Assembly: GCA_012031265.1 (NCBI GenBank)
Contig: JAAUTY010000004.1
Coordinates: forward strand, 35,376 to 99,375
Direction of reading: 5' to 3'
Source: Spirulinaceae cyanobacterium SM2_1_0
Lineage (GTDB): Bacteria; Cyanobacteriota; Cyanobacteriia; Cyanobacteriales; Spirulinaceae
Length of the DNA stretch: 64,000 bases
In this document: piece after piece, positions 37,849-46,674 of the stretch
Layout: every line of letters starts with the position of its first letter
Position numbering within the stretch: position 1 is the stretch's first letter
The notes under the pieces: generated by a model
Told to the model about the DNA's origin: nothing
The model's input: only the letters and a program-made list of their open reading frames with translations
Database searches by the model: none
Position numbers and translations under genes: made by a program

Positions 37849-38523
37849 CTAAAAATTGACCGCCAAATGCGTACAAAAATCCCGATGTTCGTCGCTGTTG
37901 ATGCCCTGCTGCAAGACGTTCAGGACTTGTCCGAGCTGACCGGCGAGCAAGGCGTTGCGGTCGAGCCAGAGTCCGGGAAAGACGGTTGAGCGCAACCAGC
38001 CATCCGGGTCAGGTTGCTGAGATGCGTAGCCGCTGGTTTGCCAGTGAAACCAGTCGAGCGCTTGGTCGTAAACCCGCCAGACGAGGTAATCCTGGACCTG
38101 GTGCTGATGGTAGATGTCGCGTTTAGTGCCTAAATCAATGCTGGCGCTGCTAGCGGCGATTTCGATGACCAGCTCGGGCGCGCCGGTGATGTAGTCGTCG
38201 TCGCTGATGGTGGACCGGCCGCCGCGATCGCGCCGCAGCAGCGCATCCGGTTGAAACTCGTTGCCATCGTCGAGGCGCACCGTGGTGTTGTCACCGGCGA
38301 GCACGCCAGGGGTGCTGGCTTCATAAACGACAAGCCAGCCCATTAACCAGGCATGAGGATTGCCGTGACCCCGGAAATGCAGCGGAGAAGCCATAAATAC
38401 CGTTCCGGCGATGAGTTCGGCTTTTTTGACCCTGGGCATGGCGTGATAGCGGCGCTCGAACTCGTGACGGGAGAGGCGATCGCCATTTTCCAGCGGTGGG
38501 GTGGTGGGCCGGGAGGTTTGCAT
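37849..38523 (-). CDS. Uma2 family protein, tandem copy 1
   Basis: 224 residues. Uma2 is a PD-(D/E)XK nuclease-like family that is greatly expanded in cyanobacteria and has no proven function. Visible are LSRHEFERRYHAMPRVKKAELIAGTVFM, and YITGAPELVIEIAASSASID then GTKRDIYHQHQVQDYLVW, which carry the core acidic residues and Lys. It is almost identical to the gene 811 bp away (38660-39334): the two proteins differ at residue 4 (Ser/Pro) and in the last four residues. See the tandem duplication finding. Confidence 0.85.
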   Translation of the reverse strand: MQTSRPTTPPLENGDRLSRHEFERRYHAMPRVKKAELIAGTVFMASPLHFRGHGNPHAWLMGWLVVYEASTPGVLAGDNTTVRLDDGNEFQPDALLRRDRGGRSTISDDDYITGAPELVIEIAASSASIDLGTKRDIYHQHQVQDYLVWRVYDQALDWFHWQTSGYASQQPDPDGWLRSTVFPGLWLDRNALLAGQLGQVLNVLQQGINSDEHRDFCTHLAVNF

Positions 38524-38659
38524 AGCAGCCGTCGTGCAAGCGGAAGTTTTTGCTCTTTCAGCCTAGCCTGAATAATCCAGGCTAGCGAAAGCGACGGCTC
38601 GTAGTCAGCAGAGCCAGGACTCGGAAATGAATGGGCCGGTCACAGGTCATTGGCACACC

Positions 38660-39334
38660 CTAAGAGGTCGCTGCCAAATGCGTACAAAAATCCCGATGTT
38701 CGTCGCTGTTGATGCCCTGCTGCAAGACGTTCAGGACTTGACCGAGCTGACCGGCGAGCAAGGCGTTGCGGTCGAGCCAGAGTCCGGGAAAGACGGTTGA
38801 GCGCAACCAGCCATCCGGGTCAGGTTGCTGAGATGCGTAGCCGCTGGTTTGCCAGTGAAACCAGTCGAGCGCTTGGTCGTAAACCCGCCAGACGAGGTAA
38901 TCCTGGACCTGGTGCTGATGGTAGATGTCGCGTTTAGTGCCTAAATCAATGCTGGCGCTGCTAGCGGCGATTTCGATGACCAGCTCGGGCGCGCCGGTGA
39001 TGTAGTCGTCGTCGCTGATGGTGGACCGGCCGCCGCGATCGCGCCGCAGCAGCGCATCCGGTTGAAACTCGTTGCCATCGTCGAGGCGCACCGTGGTGTT
39101 GTCACCGGCGAGCACGCCAGGGGTGCTGGCTTCATAAACGACAAGCCAGCCCATTAACCAGGCATGAGGATTGCCGTGACCCCGGAAATGCAGCGGAGAA
39201 GCCATAAATACCGTTCCGGCGATGAGTTCGGCTTTTTTGACCCTGGGCATGGCGTGATAGCGGCGCTCGAACTCGTGACGGGAGAGGCGATCGCCATTTT
39301 CCAGCGGTGGGGTGGTGGGTCGGGGGGTTTGCAT
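38660..39334 (-). CDS. Uma2 family protein, tandem copy 2
   Basis: 224 residues and nearly identical to copy 1. At the DNA level the 675-bp genes differ by only a handful of bases (for instance near 37926/38737), apart from the start-adjacent and 3' ends. Similarity continues for a short distance beyond the start codon (about 20-30 bp with small changes). The 136-bp spacer itself is not duplicated. This indicates recent duplication or gene conversion. Confidence 0.85.
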   Translation of the reverse strand: MQTPRPTTPPLENGDRLSRHEFERRYHAMPRVKKAELIAGTVFMASPLHFRGHGNPHAWLMGWLVVYEASTPGVLAGDNTTVRLDDGNEFQPDALLRRDRGGRSTISDDDYITGAPELVIEIAASSASIDLGTKRDIYHQHQVQDYLVWRVYDQALDWFHWQTSGYASQQPDPDGWLRSTVFPGLWLDRNALLAGQLGQVLNVLQQGINSDEHRDFCTHLAATS

Positions 39335-39436
39335 AGCAGCCGTTGCAGCGGAGGTTTTGCCCTTCCAGGGTAGCGAAGCCGCTGGCGCGTGGTTGCCAGA
39401 GCGATTGCAAGATCAGAATTCAGCATCAGGCTTGGG

Positions 39437-40654
39437 TCAGCGACTGAGGGGCCAGACGAATTGACCCGTGCGATCGATGTAGCCGAGGCGATCGCCTACC
39501 TCCACTCGGGCTAAACCTTGCTGAAACCCGCTCGCCCCGTCAAAGGTTGGCGAAATGATCAGTGTACCGGTCGTATCGATGAAGCCGATTTTGCCCGCGA
39601 TCCGCACCCGTGCCAGCCCTTCGGAAAAACTCCAAGCACTCTGAAATTGCGGTGCGATCGCCCAGTTGCCCGCCGTGTCAATGAATCCCCAGCGCCCGTC
39701 TTGTTGCACCAGTGCCAGGCCGTCGGTGAAGCGATCGCCTTCGTCAAACTGTGGCGCGATCGCCCAGCTACCATCGGGGCGAACATAGCCGACTAAGCCG
39801 TCCTGGCGGGCATCGACGAGACCTGCGGCGAAGGAACCAGCGCCCTCGAACTGGGGGGGCACGACCAGCTCGCCGGTCGCACTGACCCAGCCCCAGAGAC
39901 CTTCTTGTTGCACCGTCGCCCAGCCCTCACTGAAATCGCCGACGCGCTCAAACTGCGGGTCAAGCACCCAGTCATCCTCGCGATTGCGAAACCCCCAGCG
40001 ATCGCCCGCCTTAACCGCGACAATCCCGGCGGCATTGAAGTCGCGCGCGTCGGTGAAGTCGGGGTCGAGCACCCAATCGCCAGCGCCATTGATGAAGCCC
40101 CAGCGATCGCCACTCTGCACGGCCGCCAAGCCCTGCGAAAAATCTCGGGCGGCCGCATAGCGCAGCGGAATCACTAACTCGCCTTGACGGTTGATAAATC
40201 CCCAACCCTCCTCGCGGCGAACCCGCGCCAAGCCTTCGCTAAATTCGCCGATGCCAGTAAAACTCGGCTCGACTACCCAATCCCCGGCGCGATTGATCAG
40301 GCCGCCTTGGCCGTCCAGGGCAACCACAGCCAAGTCGCGATCGAAGAAACGCGCGCCCAGCGAGAAGGTGAAGCGCGGCGCGACGACGAGGTTGCCACTG
40401 GCGTCGATGTAGCCGAGCTTGCCGTCTTGGACGATTGGGAACAGTGGCTGGCTGGGGTCGGACATCGGCTGATCTGACTCGGCCGCCGTTGTTGGCTCTG
40501 GGGCGACAGTGCGAGTTTCCGGCTCGTTGGTCTGGGCGGGTAGGCGGGTCGGCCGCAGCACCAAGACCAAGAGGGTGAGGGCGATCAGCACCAGTCCTAG
40601 CAGTCGCCTGGCGATCGCTCGAGTGAGGGGAACAATATTGCGGCTACCCAGCAT
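39437..40654 (-). CDS. WG-repeat protein with N-terminal membrane anchor
   Basis: 405 residues. One hydrophobic segment at about 18-35 (LLGLVLIALTLLVLVL) is followed by a Thr/Pro/Glu linker and then about ten WG-type repeats of roughly 32-34 residues (motifs such as KLGYIDASG, WGFINRQG, WGFINGAG, WGFRNRED, WGWVSATG, VGYVRPDG, WGFIDTAG). The repeats presumably fold into a beta-structured binding surface outside the cytoplasm. It lies only 11 bp downstream of rpsA on the same strand and is probably co-transcribed with it. Confidence 0.88.
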   Translation of the reverse strand: MLGSRNIVPLTRAIARRLLGLVLIALTLLVLVLRPTRLPAQTNEPETRTVAPEPTTAAESDQPMSDPSQPLFPIVQDGKLGYIDASGNLVVAPRFTFSLGARFFDRDLAVVALDGQGGLINRAGDWVVEPSFTGIGEFSEGLARVRREEGWGFINRQGELVIPLRYAAARDFSQGLAAVQSGDRWGFINGAGDWVLDPDFTDARDFNAAGIVAVKAGDRWGFRNREDDWVLDPQFERVGDFSEGWATVQQEGLWGWVSATGELVVPPQFEGAGSFAAGLVDARQDGLVGYVRPDGSWAIAPQFDEGDRFTDGLALVQQDGRWGFIDTAGNWAIAPQFQSAWSFSEGLARVRIAGKIGFIDTTGTLIISPTFDGASGFQQGLARVEVGDRLGYIDRTGQFVWPLSR

Positions 40655-40665
40655 CGCTCTCGAGA

Positions 40666-41796
40666 TTATTCGTCTAATAATATTTTGGTTGCCATCCCGT
40701 TTGGCTCAGCAACCGATGATTCAGCAACTGACACCGGTTCAACCGCGCTTGCGGCTTCTGAAGTCGGGGTCGGAGCCGGAGGTGTGGGAGCAACAGGCGG
40801 CTTGACAGGCGATTCAACCGCAGGCGATTCAACCGCAGGCGCTGCCGCCGTGGTTTCTGCCAACGTTGCAGCGGCTTCCGGAGCCGCGCCAGCCGTAACA
40901 GCCGGTTGATTCGCCGCCTCGAGGCGCATCTCGGCGTTTGCCATGACCAGATCCCACTTCTCCAGCAACTCGCCGGGGTAGCTTTCCAGGGATTTGGTCG
41001 TTAGGGAGATGCGGTTGCGGGATTCATCGACATCCAAGACGACGACTTTGATCGGTTGACCAATCTTGAAAACCGCCTTGAGGTCGGGGACGGATTTTTG
41101 GCTAATCTGCTTGATGTGGAGCAAGCCGGTAACACCGTTGATGTCTACAAAAACGCCGTAGGGCTGGATGCTTGCCACCGTCCCGCTGGCGAGATCACCC
41201 GTTGCGATCGCTTGCAAGGCTTGCGCGCGGGCGGCTTCGCGCTGCGAGAGCACCAGGCGGCGACGTTCGGGATCGACTTCGAGAAATGTGGCAGCTAGGG
41301 ATTGACCGACGAGGGCTTCGAGGTCATCTTTTTGCAACAGGTGCGATCGCGGGATAAACGCTCGCAAGCCCTCGACCGTGCCGGTGATGCCGCCGCGATT
41401 GATCCCCGTGACACGCACGGGCACGACTGTCCCCTCCGCCTGCCAATCCTTGACCTGCTGCCAAGCCTGCTGGATGGCAAACTGACGGCGAGAGAGCACA
41501 ATCTGACCCTCGGCATCTTGGTCGCGGATGATCGCAAATTCACACTCTTCGCCGATCGGCAAGACGCTGGCGAAGTCGCTGGTGGGCGCGACGCTCACCT
41601 CAGAGGCGGGGACAAAGCCGGGCGACTTGCCGCCGATCTCGACATAGACGCCCTTCTGGCCGTACTCAATCGGCGTGCCGCGCACCGTGCCGCCGCGCTG
41701 GAAGGTGTAGTCGTACTGCTCCTGCTCGAGCGCGCGGGCAAAGTCATCAGCAGAGAAGGACGCTTTCGCGCCGCGAGCAGTGGAGTCAGAGTTCAT
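40666..41796 (-). CDS. rpsA: 30S ribosomal protein S1 (short, Rps1B-like form)
   Basis: 376 residues. Three S1 RNA-binding domains at about 33-105 (GTVRGTPIEYGQKGVYVEIGG), 118-185 (VRVTGINRGGITGTVEGL) and 205-272 (GTVASIQPYGVFVDING followed by VTGLLHIKQISQKSV). The C-terminal 90 residues are Ala/Pro/Val/Glu-rich and unstructured. The sequence is closer to the second cyanobacterial S1 type (Rps1B/Nbp1) than to the main Rps1A. The role is mRNA binding and translation initiation. The WG-repeat gene follows by 11 bp. Confidence 0.88.
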   Translation of the reverse strand: MNSDSTARGAKASFSADDFARALEQEQYDYTFQRGGTVRGTPIEYGQKGVYVEIGGKSPGFVPASEVSVAPTSDFASVLPIGEECEFAIIRDQDAEGQIVLSRRQFAIQQAWQQVKDWQAEGTVVPVRVTGINRGGITGTVEGLRAFIPRSHLLQKDDLEALVGQSLAATFLEVDPERRRLVLSQREAARAQALQAIATGDLASGTVASIQPYGVFVDINGVTGLLHIKQISQKSVPDLKAVFKIGQPIKVVVLDVDESRNRISLTTKSLESYPGELLEKWDLVMANAEMRLEAANQPAVTAGAAPEAAATLAETTAAAPAVESPAVESPVKPPVAPTPPAPTPTSEAASAVEPVSVAESSVAEPNGMATKILLDE

Positions 41797-41907
41797 AGAG
41801 GGTGATGGTCACGAACAAGGGTGTAAATGAGCCGCATACTTCGGGCGAGGAAATGTCGGCTGATTGGTTGAGTGAGCTGTTTCTAATTAATGGCTCAAAT
41901 CCTGCCG

Positions 41908-42648
41908 CTAGAGGCAAGAACTAAATAACTGTAGCACGCGCTGCCAGGCATCAGCGGCAGCTTCGGGGTGGTAGTCCGCACGGCGATCGCAGAAAAAACC
42001 ATGCCCCGCCCTCGGGTAACGATGCACAGCGTGAGGAATGCCATGCTGCTGAAGAGCGGCCGCGATCTGCTCGACTTGCTCGGGCGGGATGCTGGCATCC
42101 TCCTCACCAAAGAAGGCGTGCAGTGTGCCCTTGATCGCCGCGGTGCGCGTGACGGTGGGGGAGCCGCCGCCGGGCGTCAGGGTCGTGATCCCGGCCCCGT
42201 AGAAGGAAGCCGTCGCAGCAATGTCCGCCAGTGTAGCCGCTAGGTAGGCGACATGACCGCCGAAGCAGAAGCCGATGCAACCATAGCCACCGGGTTTCAC
42301 CCCAGGTTGTGCTTTTAGAAAGTCCAGTGCCGCCTGAATGTCTCCGAGTAATTCATCAGCTTGGGTTTGGTGCTTGTACTCGCGGCCGATTGTGATGTCC
42401 TCTGGCGTGTAGCCCGCCTCGAAGCCGGGGGCGAGGCGCTGGTAGATGGCCGGGGCGATCGCCGCATACCCCGCCTGAGCAAAACGCTCGGTCACATCGC
42501 GGATATGCGCATTGACGCCAAAAATTTCTTGGATCACCACCACGCCGGGAACCGGTGCCGAGTGATTCGGCCGGGCGTAGTAGGCGGCGATCGCCAGGTC
42601 GCCGTTGTGGATTTCAAGGGAGTCAGTTTGAATGGTGTCCGCCGTCAT
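41908..42648 (-). CDS. Dienelactone hydrolase family protein
   Basis: 246 residues, alpha/beta hydrolase. The nucleophile is Cys in IGFCFGGHVAY (elbow GxCxGG); the acid is Asp in FFGEEDASIP and the His is in RAGHGFFCD, a complete Cys-Asp-His triad. VVIQEIFGVNAHIRDVTERFA is typical of DLH. The true substrate in cyanobacteria is not known; carboxymethylenebutenolidase activity should not be assumed. Divergent from plmA across about 100 bp. Confidence 0.92.
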   Translation of the reverse strand: MTADTIQTDSLEIHNGDLAIAAYYARPNHSAPVPGVVVIQEIFGVNAHIRDVTERFAQAGYAAIAPAIYQRLAPGFEAGYTPEDITIGREYKHQTQADELLGDIQAALDFLKAQPGVKPGGYGCIGFCFGGHVAYLAATLADIAATASFYGAGITTLTPGGGSPTVTRTAAIKGTLHAFFGEEDASIPPEQVEQIAAALQQHGIPHAVHRYPRAGHGFFCDRRADYHPEAAADAWQRVLQLFSSCL

Positions 42649-42750
42649 CGGTTGCTTCGCTCGTCGTGAGGGTACTGGTTGAACGCTGCGCTTGAGCCTA
42701 CACTAAAGTTAAGAACACACGTTCCGCAAGGTGGCGGCAGAGCGAGCGGT

Positions 42751-43743
42751 ATGGCGAATAAGGTGCAGTTTCATATCCAGTCGGATAGCGATATTCCCGC
42801 CTCTAAGCAACTATTCGACCAGATTCAGTTCGCGATCGCCTCGCGCCAATATCCCCCCGGTCATCGCCTGCCCAGTACTCGCCAGTTGGCGCAGATCACC
42901 GGCCTCCACCGCAACACAATCAGCAAGGTCTACCGCCAGCTTGAAGATACCGGCCTGGTGGAGTCGCAAGCCGGTTCTGGCATCTATGTCAAAGCACAGG
43001 GGCATGAGGGCGGCACGCAGCGCAGTTCGCCGATCTTGCAGCAGTATCCCGAAGCCTACAAGCTCGTGCAAAAGAGCCTGGATGAACTGCTCGCCCAAGG
43101 TTGTACGCTCTCGGAAGCCCGGGAGCTATTTCTCTCAGAAATTGACTGGCGACTCCGCTGTAGCGCCCGCGTGCTCGTCACGGTGCCCGCCCTCGACATT
43201 GGCGCGGGCGAGCTGATGGTGAAGGAGCTGGAGCAAGACCTCAACATTCCCATCCAGCTTGTGCCGCTGGAAGAACTCAGCACTATTCTGGAGCGCACCC
43301 TGTCGGGAACCGTGGTGACGAGTCGGTATTTCATCGGGCAGGCGGAGGCGATCGCCGCTCCCAAGTCGGTACGGGTGATCCCGGTGGACATCTACGACTA
43401 CACGAAGGAACTGGAGATCATCCACAAACTGCCACCCAATAGTTGCTTGGGCATCGTCAGCCTCAGCGCTGGCATTCTCCGGATTGCTGAGATTCTCGTT
43501 CACAGCTTGCGCGGCGAAGAGTTGCTGGTGATGAGTGCCCAAGTCAGCGATAGTTACAAGTTGAATGCGCTGGTGCGTTCGGCCCAAACGATTATTTGCG
43601 ATCGCGCCAGTCAACCGGCGGTCAAAGGAGCGATCCTCGCCGCCCGCGATGACCTGATCCGTCATCCCCAGCTCCTGTGCAGCGAGAACTACATCGGCGA
43701 GAAGTCGATCAACCTTCTGAAGCGGGAATTGGGGCTGGGCTGA
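42751..43743 (+). CDS. plmA: GntR-family regulator PlmA
   Basis: 330 residues. The winged HTH (about 12-80) reads DIPASKQLFDQIQFAIASRQ then YPPGHRLPSTRQLAQITGLH and RNTISKVYRQLEDTGLVE. The remainder is a distinct C-terminal domain (QQYPEAYKLVQKSLDELLAQG, NYIGEKSINLLKREL) found in cyanobacterial PlmA. PlmA was first linked to plasmid maintenance and later to the PII-PipX network and photosystem stoichiometry. ATG 42751 gives the expected start; the frame upstream to 42679 is not family-like. Confidence 0.88.
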   Translation: MANKVQFHIQSDSDIPASKQLFDQIQFAIASRQYPPGHRLPSTRQLAQITGLHRNTISKVYRQLEDTGLVESQAGSGIYVKAQGHEGGTQRSSPILQQYPEAYKLVQKSLDELLAQGCTLSEARELFLSEIDWRLRCSARVLVTVPALDIGAGELMVKELEQDLNIPIQLVPLEELSTILERTLSGTVVTSRYFIGQAEAIAAPKSVRVIPVDIYDYTKELEIIHKLPPNSCLGIVSLSAGILRIAEILVHSLRGEELLVMSAQVSDSYKLNALVRSAQTIICDRASQPAVKGAILAARDDLIRHPQLLCSENYIGEKSINLLKRELGLG

Positions 43744-43973
43744 GGGGGGCGATCGCCTGCGAAATTTCGCACATACGAAGAATCAAAAGGGCCTATGCCC
43801 CATTGGCAACTCGACATTCCCAGGAAACAGGCTGCGCCAACACCCGCAATCCCGCTCCCAAGTAGAAGGTTGTTAAGATAATTTTCCAAGCCGTGTGATG
43901 CAACTCAGCCAAAGCGTGCGGGAGAGCAAGTGCGAGGGTGTGATTGTACTCATCTCCCCATCCAGTGTGACCG

Positions 43974-45209
43974 CTAGCCGGGATGTCCCTCGCGGCGGTC
44001 GAGGCGAATCGCGAGTTCGAGCGCGGCCTTTTCGCGGGCGCGACGGGCGTAGGGTTGCAAGCGCGCAACGTCCCAACCGCTCAGGATGCTGAGATCCTCG
44101 ATACTAATCCCTTTTGTCAACATTTCAATGCACCAAGTATGGCGGGCTTGCTCGATAGCTATGGGGGGCAGGGCGGTGGTGGTGTCTGAAATCGCAGTGA
44201 AACCCTGCCAAATGCTCTGCAACTCAGTCAGTGTCAGCGGCTGGGCCTCGGGATTGATGAAGAGTGCCGTCTGACCGTCTTTGCGGCTTTTGAGCCATTG
44301 GCTGAGGGGATTGTTGGTGTGGGAGCCGTGGCGCTTGCCCATGATCCACTGATTGATCGGTACCTGGCGCACCGCCCCGTGGCGGATGTCGAGGAGATGT
44401 TGTTCGCTGCTGCTGATGTAGTGCGATCGCTCCAGGTTGAGCAGTTCAGCGGGCAAGAGTCCGGCTCCGAAGAGAATGTAGGCGATCGCATAATCCTGAC
44501 TCCCCTGTTTTTTTGCCTGCCGTAGGATGCCATGGACGCGCCCAGCCGGCAGGTCATTTGCGGGCGCTGTCGTTTCGCTTGCTTCTACAACCTGAGGACT
44601 GGCGGGTGTAGTGGCGGGGGGAGCGGGTAGGCAGAGGGCGATCAACTGCTCGATGAAATCGTCGCGATCGCGCCACAAGCCATGCGCGTCGGCGATCAGC
44701 TCCAGCGCTAGGTAGCCGAATAGCAGGCTATCCAGCAGGCCCGCGAACTGAGCCGCTGTCAGTGGTTGGTTGGGCTGCACCTCGGTCAGAGCTGGACTGA
44801 GATGTTTGGCTAGGGCTTGGTTTGCTGCTTGGATAGCTGCTCCCAGTGCCTGCCGATTGTCGGCCGTATAGTGTCCCGACTCGCCGACGATGGCGCGCAA
44901 GAGCTGGGGAAATTGGCTGAGGGTTTGTAGGCGATCGCGCGCGTAGCGCCGCAGAGTGGCAGCGAGTTGGCGATCATCGCCCTCGACGGTCGTCAGTGCA
45001 TCCCAATCACAGGTGAAGAGATCGGTACTGGCGATCGCCGCCAAAAGTAAGTCATGCTTGCTACCAAAGTTGCGAAATAATGTTACTTCATTGACTTGCG
45101 CCAGCTCAGCGATTTGGCGAGTCGTCGCCTCAGCAAATCCTTGCTCGGAGAACAGTTTTATGGCAGCATCCAGCAGTCGTTGTCGGGCTGAGGAGCGATT
45201 TCGAGACAT
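43974..45209 (-). CDS. TetR regulator fused to a degenerate tyrosine-recombinase-like domain
   Basis: 411 residues. N-terminal TetR HTH (about 6-55: RQRLLDAAIKLFSEQGF, TTRQIAELAQVNEVTLFRNF) and a TetR ligand domain (about 60-192) are joined by a Pro/Ala/Thr linker (about 193-222). The C-terminal 185 residues resemble the catalytic domain of phage-type integrases: YAIAYILFGAGLLPAELLNLE (Arg box, Arg replaced by Leu), QARHTWCIEMLTKGISIEDL (second Arg box; the His three residues earlier is Glu), LSGW and LQPYARRA (Tyr). Two catalytic residues are missing, so a DNA-binding or structural role is more likely than recombination. It faces desC across two palindromic sites. Confidence 0.8.
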   Translation of the reverse strand: MSRNRSSARQRLLDAAIKLFSEQGFAEATTRQIAELAQVNEVTLFRNFGSKHDLLLAAIASTDLFTCDWDALTTVEGDDRQLAATLRRYARDRLQTLSQFPQLLRAIVGESGHYTADNRQALGAAIQAANQALAKHLSPALTEVQPNQPLTAAQFAGLLDSLLFGYLALELIADAHGLWRDRDDFIEQLIALCLPAPPATTPASPQVVEASETTAPANDLPAGRVHGILRQAKKQGSQDYAIAYILFGAGLLPAELLNLERSHYISSSEQHLLDIRHGAVRQVPINQWIMGKRHGSHTNNPLSQWLKSRKDGQTALFINPEAQPLTLTELQSIWQGFTAISDTTTALPPIAIEQARHTWCIEMLTKGISIEDLSILSGWDVARLQPYARRAREKAALELAIRLDRREGHPG

Positions 45210-45217
45210 GGCTCAAT

Positions 45218-45232
45218 GCAAGTACTACTTGC
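45218..45232. promoter_or_regulatory. Palindromic operator 1 of the TetR fusion regulator
   Basis: GCAAGTACTACTTGC is a perfect 7-1-7 palindrome that starts 9 bp before the regulator start codon. It shares GCAAGT-N3-ACTTGC with operator 2. Its position over the regulator's own translation start region fits autorepression. Confidence 0.75.
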
Positions 45233-45270
45233 TTTCCGTGGGCGGCCTGGTTAGACTGAGTAGAGAGTGA

Positions 45271-45289
45271 AAGCAAGTGTCACTTGCTT
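45271..45289. promoter_or_regulatory. Palindromic operator 2, upstream of desC
   Basis: AAGCAAGTGTCACTTGCTT is a perfect 9-1-9 palindrome whose centre lies 55 bp (about five helical turns) from the centre of operator 1. It lies 53 bp before desC. Together the two sites could allow side-by-side binding and control of both divergent genes. Confidence 0.75.
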
Positions 45290-45341
45290 CATACATTCCA
45301 CTTTAGCAAACCGCCTCTGTCCTGAAACCTAGCCAAGTCTT

Positions 45342-46205
45342 ATGACCAATCCTTCTTTATCAAAACCGACCCGCGATCGCACGACACCCCAATTGCAATG
45401 GGTCACCGTTGTCTTCTTCGTGGCCATTCACGCCCTTGCTTGCCTTGCCCCCTGGTTTTTCTCTTGGTCAGCGCTCGGTCTGACGATCGGTCTACATTGG
45501 CTGACGGGCAGCATTGGCATTTGTTTGGGGTATCATCGCCTTCTCACTCACCGCAGTTTGCAGGTTCCGCTGTGGCTCCGCTACATCCTGGCGACGGTCG
45601 GCGTTCTCGCTCTCCAAGGCGGGCCGATTTTTTGGGCGGCGAGTCACCGCCAACATCATGCCTACACCGAGGATAACGACAAAGATCCCTACTCGGCCGC
45701 ACGCGGTTTTTGGTGGAGCCATATGCTTTGGCTGTTCTACCGCCAGCCCCAAATCTTTGACTATGAGCAGTATCGCCGCTACGCCCGCGACCTCGACCGC
45801 GACCCCTATCTGCGATGGCTCAACCGCAACCATTTACTCCCTCAAGTCGTGCTCGCTGTGCTGCTCTATACCCTCGGCGGTTGGTCATTCGTGATCTACG
45901 GCATCTTTTTGCGAGCTGTGTTGGTCTGGCACTCCACTTGGCTGATCAACTCGGCCTCGCATCTGTGGGGCTACCGTAGTTTTGAGGCTGATGACAATGC
46001 GCGCAACCTCTGGTGGGCGGCTCTGCTGACCTACGGGGAAGGCTGGCACAACAATCACCACGCTCAACCTCACGTCGCTAGAGCCGGTCGGCGCTGGTGG
46101 GAAATCGACATGACCTGGTGGGCGATTCAGGTGCTAGCCAGCCTGGGTTTGGTTACGCAGATTGTGCAGCCACCCGCGATCGCCCCTGAACGCCAAGGAT
46201 CGTAA
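45342..46205 (+). CDS. desC: Acyl-lipid delta-9 desaturase (DesC type)
   Basis: 287 residues. Integral membrane diiron desaturase with the three His boxes HRLLTH, HRQHH and HNNHH, four membrane segments, and the family stretch GGPIFWAASHRQHHAYTE. It introduces the first double bond at carbon 9 of membrane-lipid acyl chains, using ferredoxin in cyanobacteria, and controls membrane fluidity. The length is a little short of animal forms but normal for DesC. It is the likely target of the divergent TetR-type regulator. Confidence 0.92.
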   Translation: MTNPSLSKPTRDRTTPQLQWVTVVFFVAIHALACLAPWFFSWSALGLTIGLHWLTGSIGICLGYHRLLTHRSLQVPLWLRYILATVGVLALQGGPIFWAASHRQHHAYTEDNDKDPYSAARGFWWSHMLWLFYRQPQIFDYEQYRRYARDLDRDPYLRWLNRNHLLPQVVLAVLLYTLGGWSFVIYGIFLRAVLVWHSTWLINSASHLWGYRSFEADDNARNLWWAALLTYGEGWHNNHHAQPHVARAGRRWWEIDMTWWAIQVLASLGLVTQIVQPPAIAPERQGS

Positions 46206-46674
46206 CGCTGCGTGGCAGTCAGAAGGCAGAATTTAGAAGTCAGAAAGCTTGATGTTGACTGTCAGAATCTGACTCATCCTAAATCCGTATCGTGAAACCC
46301 AAAAACTGCAACATCGGGAGGGCTTGAAACCCTCCCCTACCGCCCCGATCCTGAGACTCAAGAATCCTGGGCGGTTCTCACCGATGCAACACCCTGGCTG
46401 CGAACTCTCTGGCCGTATGGTGATCGCTTCCGTACCGAGGAGTTATTTCTCGCTGCCAAGTCCGGTGCCTTTGCATTGCAGCCATCCCAACTCCGCTCTG
46501 CCGCTGCTTTGACTCGTCTCTATCTCGTCGCGGTGGTTGCTCTCCTCTTTAGCACCATACCTGGCATGACAGTGCAAGTCGCTTACAGTTTTTTCGCTTC
46601 TCACTCAGCACTTCGTACAGTTTTGTGAAAGTGGGATGCACCCTCGTGATCCAGCTCTCAACTGACCTTTAGTC
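46206..46674 (+). other. 469-bp gap with a short GC-rich hairpin
   Basis: GGGAGGG (46316-46322) and CCCTCCC (46330-46336) form a 7-bp stem with a CTTGAAA loop, without a T-run. Nothing else here is recognised as a gene. Confidence 0.5.
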
